Numbered from the stretch's first letter, positions 15,787-24,704 are shown. The stretch is DNA of 40,402 bases from Mailhella massiliensis (GCF_020741395.1 NZ_DYZA01000167.1:1-40402); one strand, 5' to 3'. Program-made: numbers and translations. The notes: generated by a model from the sequence alone, not told the origin.

Positions 15787-15824
15787 GATGATATCCCCCG
15801 TTGTATCGGATAATGAAAACTGTA

Positions 15825-17921
15825 CTAACGGATGTCCCGGTCGTTTTTCTGGAGCGTCTCCAGCCAGCGTTTCCATTCTTCCGTGTTGTATTGTTTGACG
15901 AGCAGCAGCAGACGGAGCGCTTCAGCCGAACTCCAGGCCTGCGCTATGCAGCCCCCCGGCGTATGGGGCTCCTGCCCGTCGAAAATTTCCGACATGCTTC
16001 CCAGGCCGGCTTCCTCCAGATGGGAGGTGAAAAGCGGCGTGAGCATATTGAGCGCGTCGCGCACGGATTTGGGCGTACGGGCCGTCTTGATCACGGCGTC
16101 CATGTACGCGCCTGCGGGCCACGGCCATACCGTGCCCTGATGATAGGCCTTGTCGCGCTCTTTCTGTGTGCCCCGGCAAACGGGCTGATAGTCCGCGTCT
16201 GAGGGGGAGAGCGTGCGGAGCCCGAAGGGCGTGAGCAGATGTTCGCGCACGCACTTCACTACGGCCGCCTGCATTTTCTGCGGCAGGGGGGAGTTCGGCA
16301 CGGCTACGGCGAAGATCTGGTTGGGGCGTATGTGCCTGCCCGGTTCTTCCTCTGGATGCCAGGTATCGTACAAGCCTCCGCCCATGAGCGCGGCATCTTC
16401 CTCCGATGGCCGGAATACGCGGCTGAAGGCCTTTTTCAGACGGGGCAGAAGGGCCGTGGCCGCGGGAGGCATTTCCCCGAAACTTTCGGCGAGTTCCCTG
16501 GCGAAGGTGAGGGCGTCGAACCACAGGGCGTTCAGCTCCACGGCGCAGCCGTGACGCGGGGTAACGGGCAGGCCGTCCGTGGACGCATCCATCCAGGTGA
16601 GCTGCGTCGCGGCGTTTCCCGTATGCAGCAGGCCTTCATCGTCGGCATAAACGAGCATCGTACCGTTCTCATCGGGCATGGTGCCTGCGGCGAAATGTCC
16701 GATGATATTCTTCATCACCGGCCAGCACGTCCTTTTGATGAAGGGCATTTCCTTGGGGAAGGCAAGGGCCAGGCGATGCACGGCAAGCATGTACCAGAGC
16801 GAGGCGTCGGCGGAATTGAAGGCCGGCTCCCCGTTGCCCGCGCCGATGAGGTTGGGCACCAGGCCGTTTTTCACCGTGCCGCCTATCTGGCGCAGAATGG
16901 CCTTTCCCTCTTTCAACCTGCCGGAAAGGAAGGTAAGCCCGGGCAGGGCGATGAGCGTGTCGCGACCCCAGGGACCGAACCAGTGATAGCCTGCGGGTAC
17001 CACGGCTTCTCCGCCCGTGGTGATGAGGAAGCGATCGTTTTCGCGGCGCAGATGCTCCAGGATTTCTTCTTTGAATACGGGTTTGGGGGCGGTTGCGGTG
17101 TGGCGCTCCCACAGCGTCTCCGGCGCATAGGAAAGGGCGCTGGTGCCTGCGGAAAACCAGACGGGATATCCCGCTTCAAGGTTTGTGGTGAATTCGCCCG
17201 GCATGAACAGATCTTCCGAAAAGTCGTAGCCGCGTTCTTTTTCCACGGGGTAGAGCACCTTGAAGTACCAGTCGGGCGCGGAAGCGAAGGAGGAGCGGTG
17301 CAGGCCGGGGTGGGAAATCTGCATGTAGAGGGGCGGCATGTCTTTCCCGGCCTGGAAGAAGAAACCGGGGTAGTCGGCATACTCTATGCCCAGGGAGTGG
17401 ATGGAAAAGGCGGAGGAAGTGGCGGAAGAGAGGTGATTGATGTTCCGGCCGTTCAGGAGGGGCCGCAGTACGAGGCGCACGGGGCCGAGCTCGCGGGCGG
17501 CGGGAGTGTCGGCCAGAGCATAGCGGACGATGAGGCGCGAGGAATCTCTGCAGAGAATGAGGGTGCGGTACAGGGTGAGTTCCTCTTCACCCTCGCCGGA
17601 AAGGCGGAAGGCGAACGTCACCTTGTCGTGATCACCGGTGACTTCTTTGATGAAGCGCCAGCCCTCGGGATAGACGACGCCGGGATGCATGCGGCTGGAA
17701 AGCGGGATGACTCTTCCGTTTACGGAAATGGAGTCCTCAAGGGAGGAGAGGAGCATATATCGCCCCGAAGGAGTCTGTACGGCCAGCAATCCGTGGTAGC
17801 GGCGGGTGTTGCATCCCTGCACGGTACCGGAGGAATAGTCCCCCAGACTGTTGGTAAGGAGCCATTCCCGGCTCATGTCGCTGGTGGGGTGTGACGCATC
17901 TGGACGAATATGATATTCCAT
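15825..17921 (-). CDS. Glycogen debranching enzyme, amylo-alpha-1,6-glucosidase (GH133)
   Basis: A 698-residue protein with the N-terminal glycogen-debranching beta-sandwich (residues ~20-230: N-S-L-G-D-Y-S-S-G-T-V and R-R-Y-H-G-L-L) and a C-terminal (alpha/alpha)6 barrel with W-F-G-P-W-G-R-D-T, C-A-V-E-L-N-A-L-W and G-T-V-W-P-W-P-A-G. It hydrolyses alpha-1,6-linked glucose stubs after phosphorylase action. ATG 17921 (M-E-Y-H-I-R-P-D) was chosen because family homology begins there; the open frame extends 61 codons upstream without similarity. It is the first gene of the glycogen operon, divergent from glucokinase. No separate branching enzyme is present. Confidence 0.92.
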   Translation of the reverse strand: MEYHIRPDASHPTSDMSREWLLTNSLGDYSSGTVQGCNTRRYHGLLAVQTPSGRYMLLSSLEDSISVNGRVIPLSSRMHPGVVYPEGWRFIKEVTGDHDKVTFAFRLSGEGEEELTLYRTLILCRDSSRLIVRYALADTPAARELGPVRLVLRPLLNGRNINHLSSATSSAFSIHSLGIEYADYPGFFFQAGKDMPPLYMQISHPGLHRSSFASAPDWYFKVLYPVEKERGYDFSEDLFMPGEFTTNLEAGYPVWFSAGTSALSYAPETLWERHTATAPKPVFKEEILEHLRRENDRFLITTGGEAVVPAGYHWFGPWGRDTLIALPGLTFLSGRLKEGKAILRQIGGTVKNGLVPNLIGAGNGEPAFNSADASLWYMLAVHRLALAFPKEMPFIKRTCWPVMKNIIGHFAAGTMPDENGTMLVYADDEGLLHTGNAATQLTWMDASTDGLPVTPRHGCAVELNALWFDALTFARELAESFGEMPPAATALLPRLKKAFSRVFRPSEEDAALMGGGLYDTWHPEEEPGRHIRPNQIFAVAVPNSPLPQKMQAAVVKCVREHLLTPFGLRTLSPSDADYQPVCRGTQKERDKAYHQGTVWPWPAGAYMDAVIKTARTPKSVRDALNMLTPLFTSHLEEAGLGSMSEIFDGQEPHTPGGCIAQAWSSAEALRLLLLVKQYNTEEWKRWLETLQKNDRDIR

Positions 17922-18155
17922 GGAAAACTCTGATTTGGGGAAGTCCTGCCCGTCAGGAAAAAAGGGGGCGCGCCCGGGATTCTGGCACGCTGCGCCGAAA
18001 TGGCAAGATTTTAACTGCAAAAGGTGAAGAAAGGAGCATAGTCCCTTTTCAGAGCGCGGAAAAGCCCTTTCCCCATGAGAATGATATCTTGTTTGCCCGG
18101 GCATGGCAATGTTGCCGTGCCTGTGCTATCTGCATGGCCATGCAGGGAGGTTATC

Positions 18156-19187
18156 ATGGATATACTTGCGGCAGATATTGGCGGCACTGAGAGCCGTTTT
18201 TTCAGGTTTTCCTGTAATGGCAGCGAGATAGCAATAAAAGAAGGGCTGGTTCTTTCTTCGGGATATTATAGTTTTGAGTCCCTTCTTGGGAAAATTTTTT
18301 CATGTTGGCCGGAAGATACGGAGAGCCTTAAAAAAGTCTCTTTGCTGATTTTTGCCGCCGCCGGTCCGGTGAAGGAGGGGCATGTGGATATGACCAACGC
18401 CTCTTTCCGCGTAGAGGAAGGCCCGGCGAGGGTGCGTTTTCCCGGTGCGCGCTGTATTGTGATGAATGATTTCGAGGCCCAGGCCTGGGCCTGTCTTTCT
18501 CCGGCCATGAGGGAGGCGGAGCTTATTCTGCCGGGGCGCGGCGTCCCCCGGGAAAGCGCAGGCTTTGATACGGCCTCTCTGTCGGGACTTCCGGGGAGCG
18601 GCGCACCCGTGGCGGTACTCGGTGCGGGAACGGGGCTCGGCGCGGCCTGGCTTCTGCCCGGCAGGAATAAAGGGGAAGCGACCCGCGTGCTTCCCTCTGA
18701 AGGAGGACACATACCTTTTCCTTTTGAGGGGGAGGAGGAAAACGCCTTTGCTGCCTGGCTTTCCCCGAGGCTGGGCGGAGGACCGATTACGGCGGAACAT
18801 GTGCTTTCCGGCCCCGGCCTTGCGCGGCTTTATGAGTTCCTTTGCGGAAAGGCGGAGGCGCCTGCGGTGTTCACCGGAAAGCCGGGTTTTGCCGATTCCG
18901 CCTGTTGCGGCCTGTACGCACGTTTTTACGGGCGCTTCTGCCGTATGGCTGCTCTGGCGTTTCTGCCTCAGGCCGTGGTGATTACCGGGGGGGTGGCGGG
19001 CAAAAGCCCGGCCCTGGTACGGCACGGGGAGTTTGCCCGCGAGTTTTTCCGCGCCGGGGGTGGGCAGGGGGCTCTGCTTGCCGAGATTCCCGTATGGCTG
19101 AACAGACATCCTCTGGCCGGCTTATGGGGTGCGGCCCGCGCCGGAGCGGCCCTGGGCGCTTCGGATGCAGAAGTCCGGGCCTGCTGA
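18156..19187 (+). CDS. glk: Glucokinase (Glk family)
   Basis: A 343-residue ATP-dependent glucokinase. It has the N-terminal phosphate motif A-D-I-G-G-T-E-S-R-F (normally D-I-G-G-T-N-A-R), V-M-N-D-F-E-A-Q-A, the A-V-L-G-A-G-T-G-L-G motif, L-P-S-E-G-G-H and V-V-I-T-G-G-V-A-G. ATG 18156 is preceded by GGGAGG at about 5 bases. The longer upstream frame is not needed. It is divergent from the glycogen operon and would return free glucose, released by the debranching enzyme, to glucose-6-phosphate. pncC follows 53 bases downstream. Confidence 0.9.
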   Translation: MDILAADIGGTESRFFRFSCNGSEIAIKEGLVLSSGYYSFESLLGKIFSCWPEDTESLKKVSLLIFAAAGPVKEGHVDMTNASFRVEEGPARVRFPGARCIVMNDFEAQAWACLSPAMREAELILPGRGVPRESAGFDTASLSGLPGSGAPVAVLGAGTGLGAAWLLPGRNKGEATRVLPSEGGHIPFPFEGEEENAFAAWLSPRLGGGPITAEHVLSGPGLARLYEFLCGKAEAPAVFTGKPGFADSACCGLYARFYGRFCRMAALAFLPQAVVITGGVAGKSPALVRHGEFAREFFRAGGGQGALLAEIPVWLNRHPLAGLWGAARAGAALGASDAEVRAC

Positions 19188-19240
19188 AGGACAGCCCCGT
19201 TTTCATGCCCCCCGGAGGGGCGGGGAGGAAGGAGATTTTC

Positions 19241-19729
19241 ATGTTTGAGGAAAACGATATCCTGGTTCAATCTCTGGCCTGCGCCCTGAAAAAGCGGGGC
19301 CTTGCCTGCGCGAGCGCCGAATCCTGTACCGGCGGCCTTGTGGGAGCCATGCTCACGGCTGTACCCGGTTCTTCCGACTGGTATCTGGGGGGCGTGATCT
19401 CCTATGCCAACAGCGTGAAGACAGGTCTTCTGCATGTGCGCGAGGAAGACCTTGCCTCTGTGGGCGCGGTGAGCGAGCCTGTGGTGCGTGCCATGGCCCT
19501 CGGCGCGTGTGCGGCGACGGGGGCGGGAGCGGCCGTCGCCACCAGCGGCGTGGCCGGGCCTGGCGGAGGCAGCCCGGAAAAGCCCGTAGGCACGGTGTGG
19601 ATAGGCTGGGCGCTGGGAAGCGAGAGCCGGGCGCGGCTTTTCCATTTTCCCGGCAGCCGCGATGAGGTGCGCGTGCAGGCCGCAAGGGCGGCCATAGAGG
19701 GCCTTGCCGCGTGGCTGGAAGAGGCATGA
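19241..19729 (+). CDS. pncC: Nicotinamide-nucleotide amidohydrolase PncC (CinA C-terminal domain)
   Basis: A 162-residue stand-alone CinA C-terminal domain. PncC deamidates NMN to nicotinate mononucleotide in NAD recycling. Motifs are S-A-E-S-C-T-G-G, G-G-V-I-S-Y-A-N-S-V-K, V-S-E-P-V-V and T-S-G-V-A-G-P-G-G-G-S with V-G-T-V-W-I-G. ATG 19241 has GGAAGGAG-type sequence upstream. The longer frame starting at 18842 lies inside glk and is rejected. It probably shares a transcript with glk. Confidence 0.93.
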   Translation: MFEENDILVQSLACALKKRGLACASAESCTGGLVGAMLTAVPGSSDWYLGGVISYANSVKTGLLHVREEDLASVGAVSEPVVRAMALGACAATGAGAAVATSGVAGPGGGSPEKPVGTVWIGWALGSESRARLFHFPGSRDEVRVQAARAAIEGLAAWLEEA

Positions 19730-19864
19730 TGCGCGGGATCCCGGGCTGAGGAATGTCCGGCGCTTTCGGCATCCGGGGAGGCAGCGGCTGCCCGTGCACG
19801 GCGGGCGTGTTGCGCCCCGATTGGGGTAGGGATGCCTCGAGTGACGGCCTGCTCCGCGTGTGCG

Positions 19865-21040
19865 TCAGCATTCGTCTTTTTCTGAAGGCGGGGTGCTGGA
19901 AGCTGCCTTTTCCTCTGGAGTGCTTTCTGCTGCGCATAGGCCGTCCGGGGTGTAAGGGGGGACGACTCCTCTCAGATATTTTCCGTACACGCCGTTTTCG
20001 CACTCTTCCATGAAGATCTGCCATACGGTGACGAAGAGCACGGCCAGCGTGGGCCCGGTGACGAAGCCGTCCATGCCGAAAAGCATGAAGCCGCCCAGGG
20101 TGGAAAGCAGCACGATGAAGTCGGGCAGCTTGGTGTCGCGCCCCACGAGGGTGGGCCGCAGGATGTTGTCCGCAAGGCCGATGACGCATGCGCCGTAGGC
20201 GATGAGCAGGCCGCCCTCCCAGTAATGGCCTATGGCGATGAGGTACAGGGCCGTGGGCAGCCAGATGAGCGCAGAACCTACTACGGGGATGAGGGAGAGA
20301 ACAGTCATCACCACACCCCACAGCACGGCGCCGCGGATATCGAGGAACCAGAACATGACGCCGCCGAGAGCGCCCTGGGCCATGGCCACGAGCAGGCTCC
20401 CCTTGACCGTGGCCCGCATGACGCCGGCGAACTTCTGGAACAGGCGCTCTTCCCTGTGATCCCCGAAGGGCATGGCGCGGATGAACAGGGCGCGGATGCG
20501 CCCCCCGTCGCGCACGAGGAAGAAGGAAATATAGAGTACCAGTGCAAGATTGGTGAGAAGCTGCGCCGCGCTTCCGCCGAGGGCCACGGTGTTCTTGGCG
20601 ATGAGGCTGCCCATGGAAAGGGCCGTCTTGCTCAGAGACGCCTTGATCTGCTCGGGGGTGTATCCGTACTCGGCAAGCCATGCCTGCGCTTCCGGGAAGT
20701 GTTCGCGCAGGCGATCTACTGCGTTCATGAGGGAGGCCGTTCCCGAGGAGAGCCTGTCGTACAGGGCCACGCCTTCCGCCACGCAGGAGTAGAGCAGCCA
20801 GGAGAGGGGCAGGATGATGATGAACAGGCACAAGAGCACAGTAAGCAGGGATGCAAGGTTCGGCCGCAGGCCGTAGCGGTCGCGCAGGCGCGCGTTCACC
20901 GGCGAAAAGAGCACGGCGATGACTACGGACCAGAACAGCACGTCGAAGAAAGGCTGAAGAAGCCAGCCGAAAAGCACGGAGGAGGCGGCGAGAAGAAAAA
21001 GAAAGGCGCGCGCTTCAAAGCGCTGCATGTTGTCGTGCAT
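19865..21040 (-). CDS. AI-2E family membrane transporter
   Basis: A 391-residue polytopic protein of the AI-2E/TqsA-YdiK-YhhT exporter-like family. Two N-terminal helices (residues ~12-30 and ~34-50) come first, then a helix near 65-85 and a soluble segment from ~90 to 150. A cluster of helices follows from ~155 to 345, with the family-typical L-S-L-I-P-V-V-G-S-A-L-I-W-L-P and N-I-L-R-P-T-L-V-G. About 35 charged residues form the tail. Family members export varied small molecules or act as antiporters; the substrate cannot be inferred. GGAGGA is well placed before ATG 21040. It lies 29 bases after rqcH and likely ends that operon. Confidence 0.88.
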   Translation of the reverse strand: MHDNMQRFEARAFLFLLAASSVLFGWLLQPFFDVLFWSVVIAVLFSPVNARLRDRYGLRPNLASLLTVLLCLFIIILPLSWLLYSCVAEGVALYDRLSSGTASLMNAVDRLREHFPEAQAWLAEYGYTPEQIKASLSKTALSMGSLIAKNTVALGGSAAQLLTNLALVLYISFFLVRDGGRIRALFIRAMPFGDHREERLFQKFAGVMRATVKGSLLVAMAQGALGGVMFWFLDIRGAVLWGVVMTVLSLIPVVGSALIWLPTALYLIAIGHYWEGGLLIAYGACVIGLADNILRPTLVGRDTKLPDFIVLLSTLGGFMLFGMDGFVTGPTLAVLFVTVWQIFMEECENGVYGKYLRGVVPPYTPDGLCAAESTPEEKAASSTPPSEKDEC

Positions 21041-21069
21041 GGCATATCCTCCGGCCGTGCGCGGCCTCG

Positions 21070-22626
21070 TCAGTTTTTCCCCAGCCGTTCCTCAAGGCCC
21101 GCATCGAGCCGGACGCGGAAGGCACCCTCGCTGCGGTCGATACGCACCATGCCTGGCGCGGCGTTTTTCATGGGATGGATGTATTTTGCCAGGGAATACT
21201 GGATATCGGCACTTTCCTGATCCTTCTGCCAGCTCTTGAGGGCCGCGAGGATACCCGCTTCATGGAGCGTCCTTTCCGGTACCTCCTGCCCTGCGTAGTC
21301 GCGGCGGATGATGACGTGCGCGCTCGGCCCGTCGGCCGTGTGTATCCAGTAATCGTGGGGGGCGGCAAGCTTGAGCGCGAGGGCGTTGCCTTTCGTGTCC
21401 CTCCCGCGCAATATGAGAAAGCCGTCTCCGCTGCGGAAGGCCTGTACCTGTTTCGGCAGATCCCGGGGCAGGGCGGAGGGCTTTTTATCCGTTTTGGACT
21501 TTTCCTGCGCAGAAGCGGGGTATGCGCCGCTTACAGAGGCAAGGCTGCGCAGCATGGCGGCCTCGGCCTGTTCCTTCTGCGCCCGCACCTCCGCGCGACG
21601 CCTTGCAAGATGTTCCAGCCCGCGCTTTCCCCGTCCGGCCTGATGGAACAGGGCTGCCATGTTTTCCCGCACGGTGAGCTTCCTGTCGAGGCTGAGGGCG
21701 ACAGGGCCTTCCGGCCCGTCCAGCGTGACGACAGCGGCCTTTTCTTCCGGGGAAAAACGGTAGAGCTGGCTTTGCAGAAGAAGCGCGTCCTTCTGCTTTC
21801 CGCTCATGGCCAGAAGGCGCGTTTCCTCCCCGTCCAGCTTTTCCAGGAGCTTTTTCAGGCGGGCGGCCTCGGCGGAAAAGGGCCGTGCGGCGTTTTCCCT
21901 GGCCTGCTGTGCGAGGCTTTGATATACGAGGATTTCTCCCGCCCGGGAAAGGGCTTCCAGCGGATCTTCAAAGACCTGTTCCGCCCATGTTCCGCCCATG
22001 GAAGCAAGCTGCTCCGGGGGAAGCGGCCATGCAGAGACTTCGCAGCGCCCGGCATCGCTTTCATAAAGGAACACGTCGCCCCCGCCGAGTTCAAGATCCA
22101 TGAGCAGCGCTCCCGCGTCCAGAGCATCAAGGCGGGCGAGGGTGCGGCGCAGGGCGGGAGTGAGCACGGCATGCCCCTTCCACCGTTCGGGCGGAAGAGC
22201 GAGAAGAGCCGCATCGGGCCAGGGCGGATCGTCAAAAGGCGGGGGCGCGTCGAAGCACAGGGAGGGACCTTCGCGCAGATCGAGGCAGAGCCAGGCGTCG
22301 GGGGCCCCGGCGAGGCCGAGAAAGAGTTTCCGCTCGGGCCACGCACAGACGGCATGCGTTACCCGCCTGTCGGAAAGGTATTTGCGCAGGCGCATGACGA
22401 ATGCCGGAGGCTCCGCATTGACGGGCACACGATGCGCGGCAACGAAGATGAAAGGCGATTTGCGGTCCGCCTTGAGGACCATGTAGCGTTTCCCTTCACG
22501 TCCGCCGCCCCCGTACAGGGTGAATACCGTGACATGGGGGCCCGGCGCATGGATTTTTTCCATGCGCGCACCCATGATGCGGGGGATAAGCGCATCGCAG
22601 AAACGGCGGAAGAGGTGGGCGTCCAT
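21070..22626 (-). CDS. rqcH: RqcH/NFACT-family ribosome quality-control protein
   Basis: A 518-residue NFACT protein. RqcH binds split 50S subunits with stalled peptidyl-tRNA and recruits tRNA-Ala for C-terminal tailing. The N-terminal NFACT-N domain starts M-D-A-H-L-F-R-R-F. A coiled-coil middle spans ~240-370, and the C-terminal NFACT-R domain has G-F-L-I-L-R-G-R-D, D-Y-W-I-H-T, S-A-H-V-I-I-R and S-W-Q-K-D-Q. The Asp-Arg pair (D97/R98 in B. subtilis) appears as Glu98-Arg99. It follows the dksA-like gene by 22 bases. Together with smpB, the window carries parts of two ribosome-rescue routes. Confidence 0.88.
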   Translation of the reverse strand: MDAHLFRRFCDALIPRIMGARMEKIHAPGPHVTVFTLYGGGGREGKRYMVLKADRKSPFIFVAAHRVPVNAEPPAFVMRLRKYLSDRRVTHAVCAWPERKLFLGLAGAPDAWLCLDLREGPSLCFDAPPPFDDPPWPDAALLALPPERWKGHAVLTPALRRTLARLDALDAGALLMDLELGGGDVFLYESDAGRCEVSAWPLPPEQLASMGGTWAEQVFEDPLEALSRAGEILVYQSLAQQARENAARPFSAEAARLKKLLEKLDGEETRLLAMSGKQKDALLLQSQLYRFSPEEKAAVVTLDGPEGPVALSLDRKLTVRENMAALFHQAGRGKRGLEHLARRRAEVRAQKEQAEAAMLRSLASVSGAYPASAQEKSKTDKKPSALPRDLPKQVQAFRSGDGFLILRGRDTKGNALALKLAAPHDYWIHTADGPSAHVIIRRDYAGQEVPERTLHEAGILAALKSWQKDQESADIQYSLAKYIHPMKNAAPGMVRIDRSEGAFRVRLDAGLEERLGKN

Positions 22627-22648
22627 GGCGGTATGCGCGGACAGATGC

Positions 22649-23011
22649 TCAGCTGCCCTGTATTTTTTCGCCTTCTTCCTGACGGGCCTTGCAGGAAACG
22701 CAGAGCGTGGTCACGGGGCGCGCCTTGAGCCTGGCGAGACTGATATCCTCGCCGCACTCTTCGCAGATGCCGTATTCACCGTCGTCCATGCGTTTGAGCG
22801 CGTCCTGTATCTTGGTGATGAGCTTGCGTTCGCGGTCGCGTATGCGCAGAGTGAAAGAACGATCCGACTCGGCGGTGGCCCGGTCGGAAGGGTCGGCATA
22901 AGATGAGTGGCTATCCGTCATTTCTTCCAGAGTGGAGTCGCCGTTGCGCTGGGCCTCGACGAGCATCTGGTTGAGAAGGTTGCGGAAATATTCCAGATCT
23001 TCAGGGGTCAA
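22649..23011 (-). CDS. dksA: DksA/TraR-family C4 zinc-finger transcription regulator
   Basis: DksA-type proteins enter the RNA polymerase secondary channel and cooperate with ppGpp. The product has a coiled-coil with R-A-T-A-E-S-D-R near the tip and a C-terminal zinc finger C-E-E-C-G...C-V-S-C with all four Cys. I prefer the TTG at 23011 (giving T-P-E-D-L-E-Y-F-R-N) because AGGAGG lies 4 bases upstream and DksA homologues start near there. The ATG at 23068 would add 19 residues and has no ribosome site. The product is 120 residues. It is followed by rqcH at 22 bases. Confidence 0.88.
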   Translation of the reverse strand: MTPEDLEYFRNLLNQMLVEAQRNGDSTLEEMTDSHSSYADPSDRATAESDRSFTLRIRDRERKLITKIQDALKRMDDGEYGICEECGEDISLARLKARPVTTLCVSCKARQEEGEKIQGS

Positions 23012-23096
23012 GGTTCCTCCTGGCAGGCTGTTGCGCCCTGCCGTTTGAATTTCCGTTGTGTAAACCATAAAGATGCCGTTGTAAAGCGGCCGAGTG

Positions 23097-23774
23097 TTAC
23101 ACGGGAAGGCTTTTCAACGCTTCAAGGAGCGTGGGAAAGCCTTCTACGGCCGCTTCGGCGAGTCCTTCGGTCTGGAAGGCGAGGAAGGGAATGTCCGCCC
23201 CTCCCGCGGCGCCCTTGTCGGAGGCGCTGTCGCCGAGAAAGAGCAGGCGGCGGGGAGGGATATTCCATTGCCTGAGGATGAGCAGCGCCCCGTCGGGAGC
23301 AGGCTTGGGGCGGGCGACGTGGCTTGCCATTACGATGGGGTCGAAATAGCCGTGCAGGCGGCATGTGTCCAGAAGCATGTCCATGCCGTCGGTGCGGTTG
23401 GTGTTCATGGCGAGCCTGAGGCCTTTGCCGCGGCAGAAGTCGAGCACCTCGTGCAGGCCCGGGTAGCAGGCTATGTGCGGCATGATATCACGCACATAGG
23501 AAATACGCCTGGCGGCGTCGCGCAGAAGAGGCTGGAGGGGCTTCGGGAAAATGGCGTCCATGGCCTGGCGCACGGTGGCGGCCTGTACGAAGTCTTCCTG
23601 CTCGCGGGTGAGGTTCGGCAGGCCGAGGTAGGCGCGCAGGTAGTTGTAGTAGGTGATGTTGGCTTCGCGCGAGTCGATGACGACGCCGTCGCAGTCGAAA
23701 ATGATGCCGGAGGGCAGGCCGTTGCACTGTTCAAGGATCCAGCCGGCAAGTTCAGGGGCGCAGAGGTGTGGCAT
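23097..23774 (-). CDS. HAD-superfamily phosphatase (phosphoglycolate phosphatase-like)
   Basis: A 225-residue HAD hydrolase. Motif I is F-D-C-D-G-V-V-I-D-S (nucleophile and acid Asp), motif II includes N-T-N-R-T-D, motif III is the Lys in R-P-K-P-A-P-D, and motif IV is L-F-L-G-D-S-A-S-D. A helical cap of ~85 residues sits between motifs I and II, as in Gph/beta-phosphoglucomutase-like phosphatases. ATG 23774 lies 2 bases after the upstream gene's stop (ATAGCCATG), implying coupling. The upstream extension to 23873 overlaps that gene and is rejected. The substrate is unassigned. Confidence 0.87.
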   Translation of the reverse strand: MPHLCAPELAGWILEQCNGLPSGIIFDCDGVVIDSREANITYYNYLRAYLGLPNLTREQEDFVQAATVRQAMDAIFPKPLQPLLRDAARRISYVRDIMPHIACYPGLHEVLDFCRGKGLRLAMNTNRTDGMDMLLDTCRLHGYFDPIVMASHVARPKPAPDGALLILRQWNIPPRRLLFLGDSASDKGAAGGADIPFLAFQTEGLAEAAVEGFPTLLEALKSLPV

Positions 23775-23776
23775 GG

Positions 23777-24538
23777 CTATCGGTGTGTTTCGGGCAGGAA
23801 AAAAGTAAGGGTTCGGTTCCAATGCTTCTCTTCGAGGCCGCGTTTCAGGAGAGAGCATGCGTCGCGGCCGCAAAGTTCTGCCAGCGCAGAAACTTCCATG
23901 CGCACGGCCTTTTTGCCGGAGTCTCCGTGAGGCAGAGGCTCGCCCGTGCCGGCAAGGGCGTCGGCCATGGCGGCGCTTGTGACTGCGACGGCGGTGGAAG
24001 CGGGCATGTCCTCCACAAAGGCAAGGGCTGCGAAAAGCGCTTTCCTCCAGTCCGGCAGGTCTTTTTCCGAGGGCAGTACGGGAGGGACGGAATCTTTCGC
24101 TCGGCCTGAGATGAGGCCTGCCAGGGCCTGGCGCGACGTGCTGATTTTTTGCTCCAGCGCGGCCATGTCCAGGGCCTGCTTTTCCAGAAGCCAGAGGAGC
24201 AGAAGTACCTGCTGGGCGGTGTGGCGCAGAGGCGCGACCTCTTGTTCGACCGGGAGTCCGGCCATTTCGCGCAGGGCACGGCGTTCGGCGGGGGAAAGGT
24301 CGGCCGGGGCGGCTTCTGCACCCATGGCCAGCACGGGGGAGCCGCTCGCGCCGTCGCGGCAGGCGCGTTCATAGTCGGCAAGGCAGGCGGCGGCCATGGG
24401 CGCGGGCCATGGCATGGCCGGTTCCCACGCGTGCGGAGGTCTGTCGGGAAGGCCCGGCCAGAGCGTGAGGCCGTTTGTGTCGTGCGGGAAAAGCTCGGCA
24501 TGAAGACGGGGCAGGAAGAGAAGAAGGGATGTATCCAT
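23777..24538 (-). CDS. Conserved-looking hypothetical protein
   Basis: A 253-residue protein I do not recognise. It is Ala/Leu/Pro-rich, has no signal peptide or membrane segment, and contains a helical region with Q-Q-V-L-L-L-L-W-L-L-E-K (~110-122) followed by a likely coiled coil. It is the first gene of the minus-strand operon with the HAD phosphatase, dksA and rqcH, and its stop is 2 bases before the HAD start. AAGGAG lies about 10 bases before ATG 24538, and a good promoter (24560-24588) precedes it. The tight coupling supports a real gene. Confidence 0.75.
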   Translation of the reverse strand: MDTSLLLFLPRLHAELFPHDTNGLTLWPGLPDRPPHAWEPAMPWPAPMAAACLADYERACRDGASGSPVLAMGAEAAPADLSPAERRALREMAGLPVEQEVAPLRHTAQQVLLLLWLLEKQALDMAALEQKISTSRQALAGLISGRAKDSVPPVLPSEKDLPDWRKALFAALAFVEDMPASTAVAVTSAAMADALAGTGEPLPHGDSGKKAVRMEVSALAELCGRDACSLLKRGLEEKHWNRTLTFFLPETHR

Positions 24539-24559
24539 AATATGATTGCTCCTTGTCCT

Positions 24560-24588
24560 ACTATACGGCCAGACGTCTTTTCAGGCAA
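24560..24588 (-). promoter_or_regulatory. Sigma-70-type promoter for the hypothetical/HAD/dksA/rqcH operon
   Basis: On the minus strand TTGCCT, 17 bases, then TATAGT, 22 bases before the start codon at 24538. Both boxes match the consensus at four or more positions and the spacing is ideal. Confidence 0.55.
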
Positions 24589-24634
24589 TAATGAAAAGAA
24601 GCCCGGCGCGCCTCTGGCCGCCGGAGAGGGATGC

Positions 24635-24664
24635 TTGACCTTTGCCCTGTCCCTCCCGTATAGG
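24635..24664 (+). promoter_or_regulatory. Sigma-70-type promoter for tatA
   Basis: TTGACC at 24635-24640, 18 bases, then TATAGG at 24659-24664, about 40 bases before the tatA ATG. It is divergent from the promoter at 24560-24588. Confidence 0.5.
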
Positions 24665-24704
24665 GTATGAACGAACTTGGAGAGAATGACCCCGGAGGTT
24701 TGCC

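Noticed and set aside
13351..15813. An 820-codon open frame on the plus strand
   Set aside because: It is antisense to the GH57 and GT4 genes; a shadow of GC-rich codons with no recognisable domain.
18842..19240. N-terminal extension of PncC
   Set aside because: It overlaps glk in another frame and has no CinA N-terminal domain motifs.
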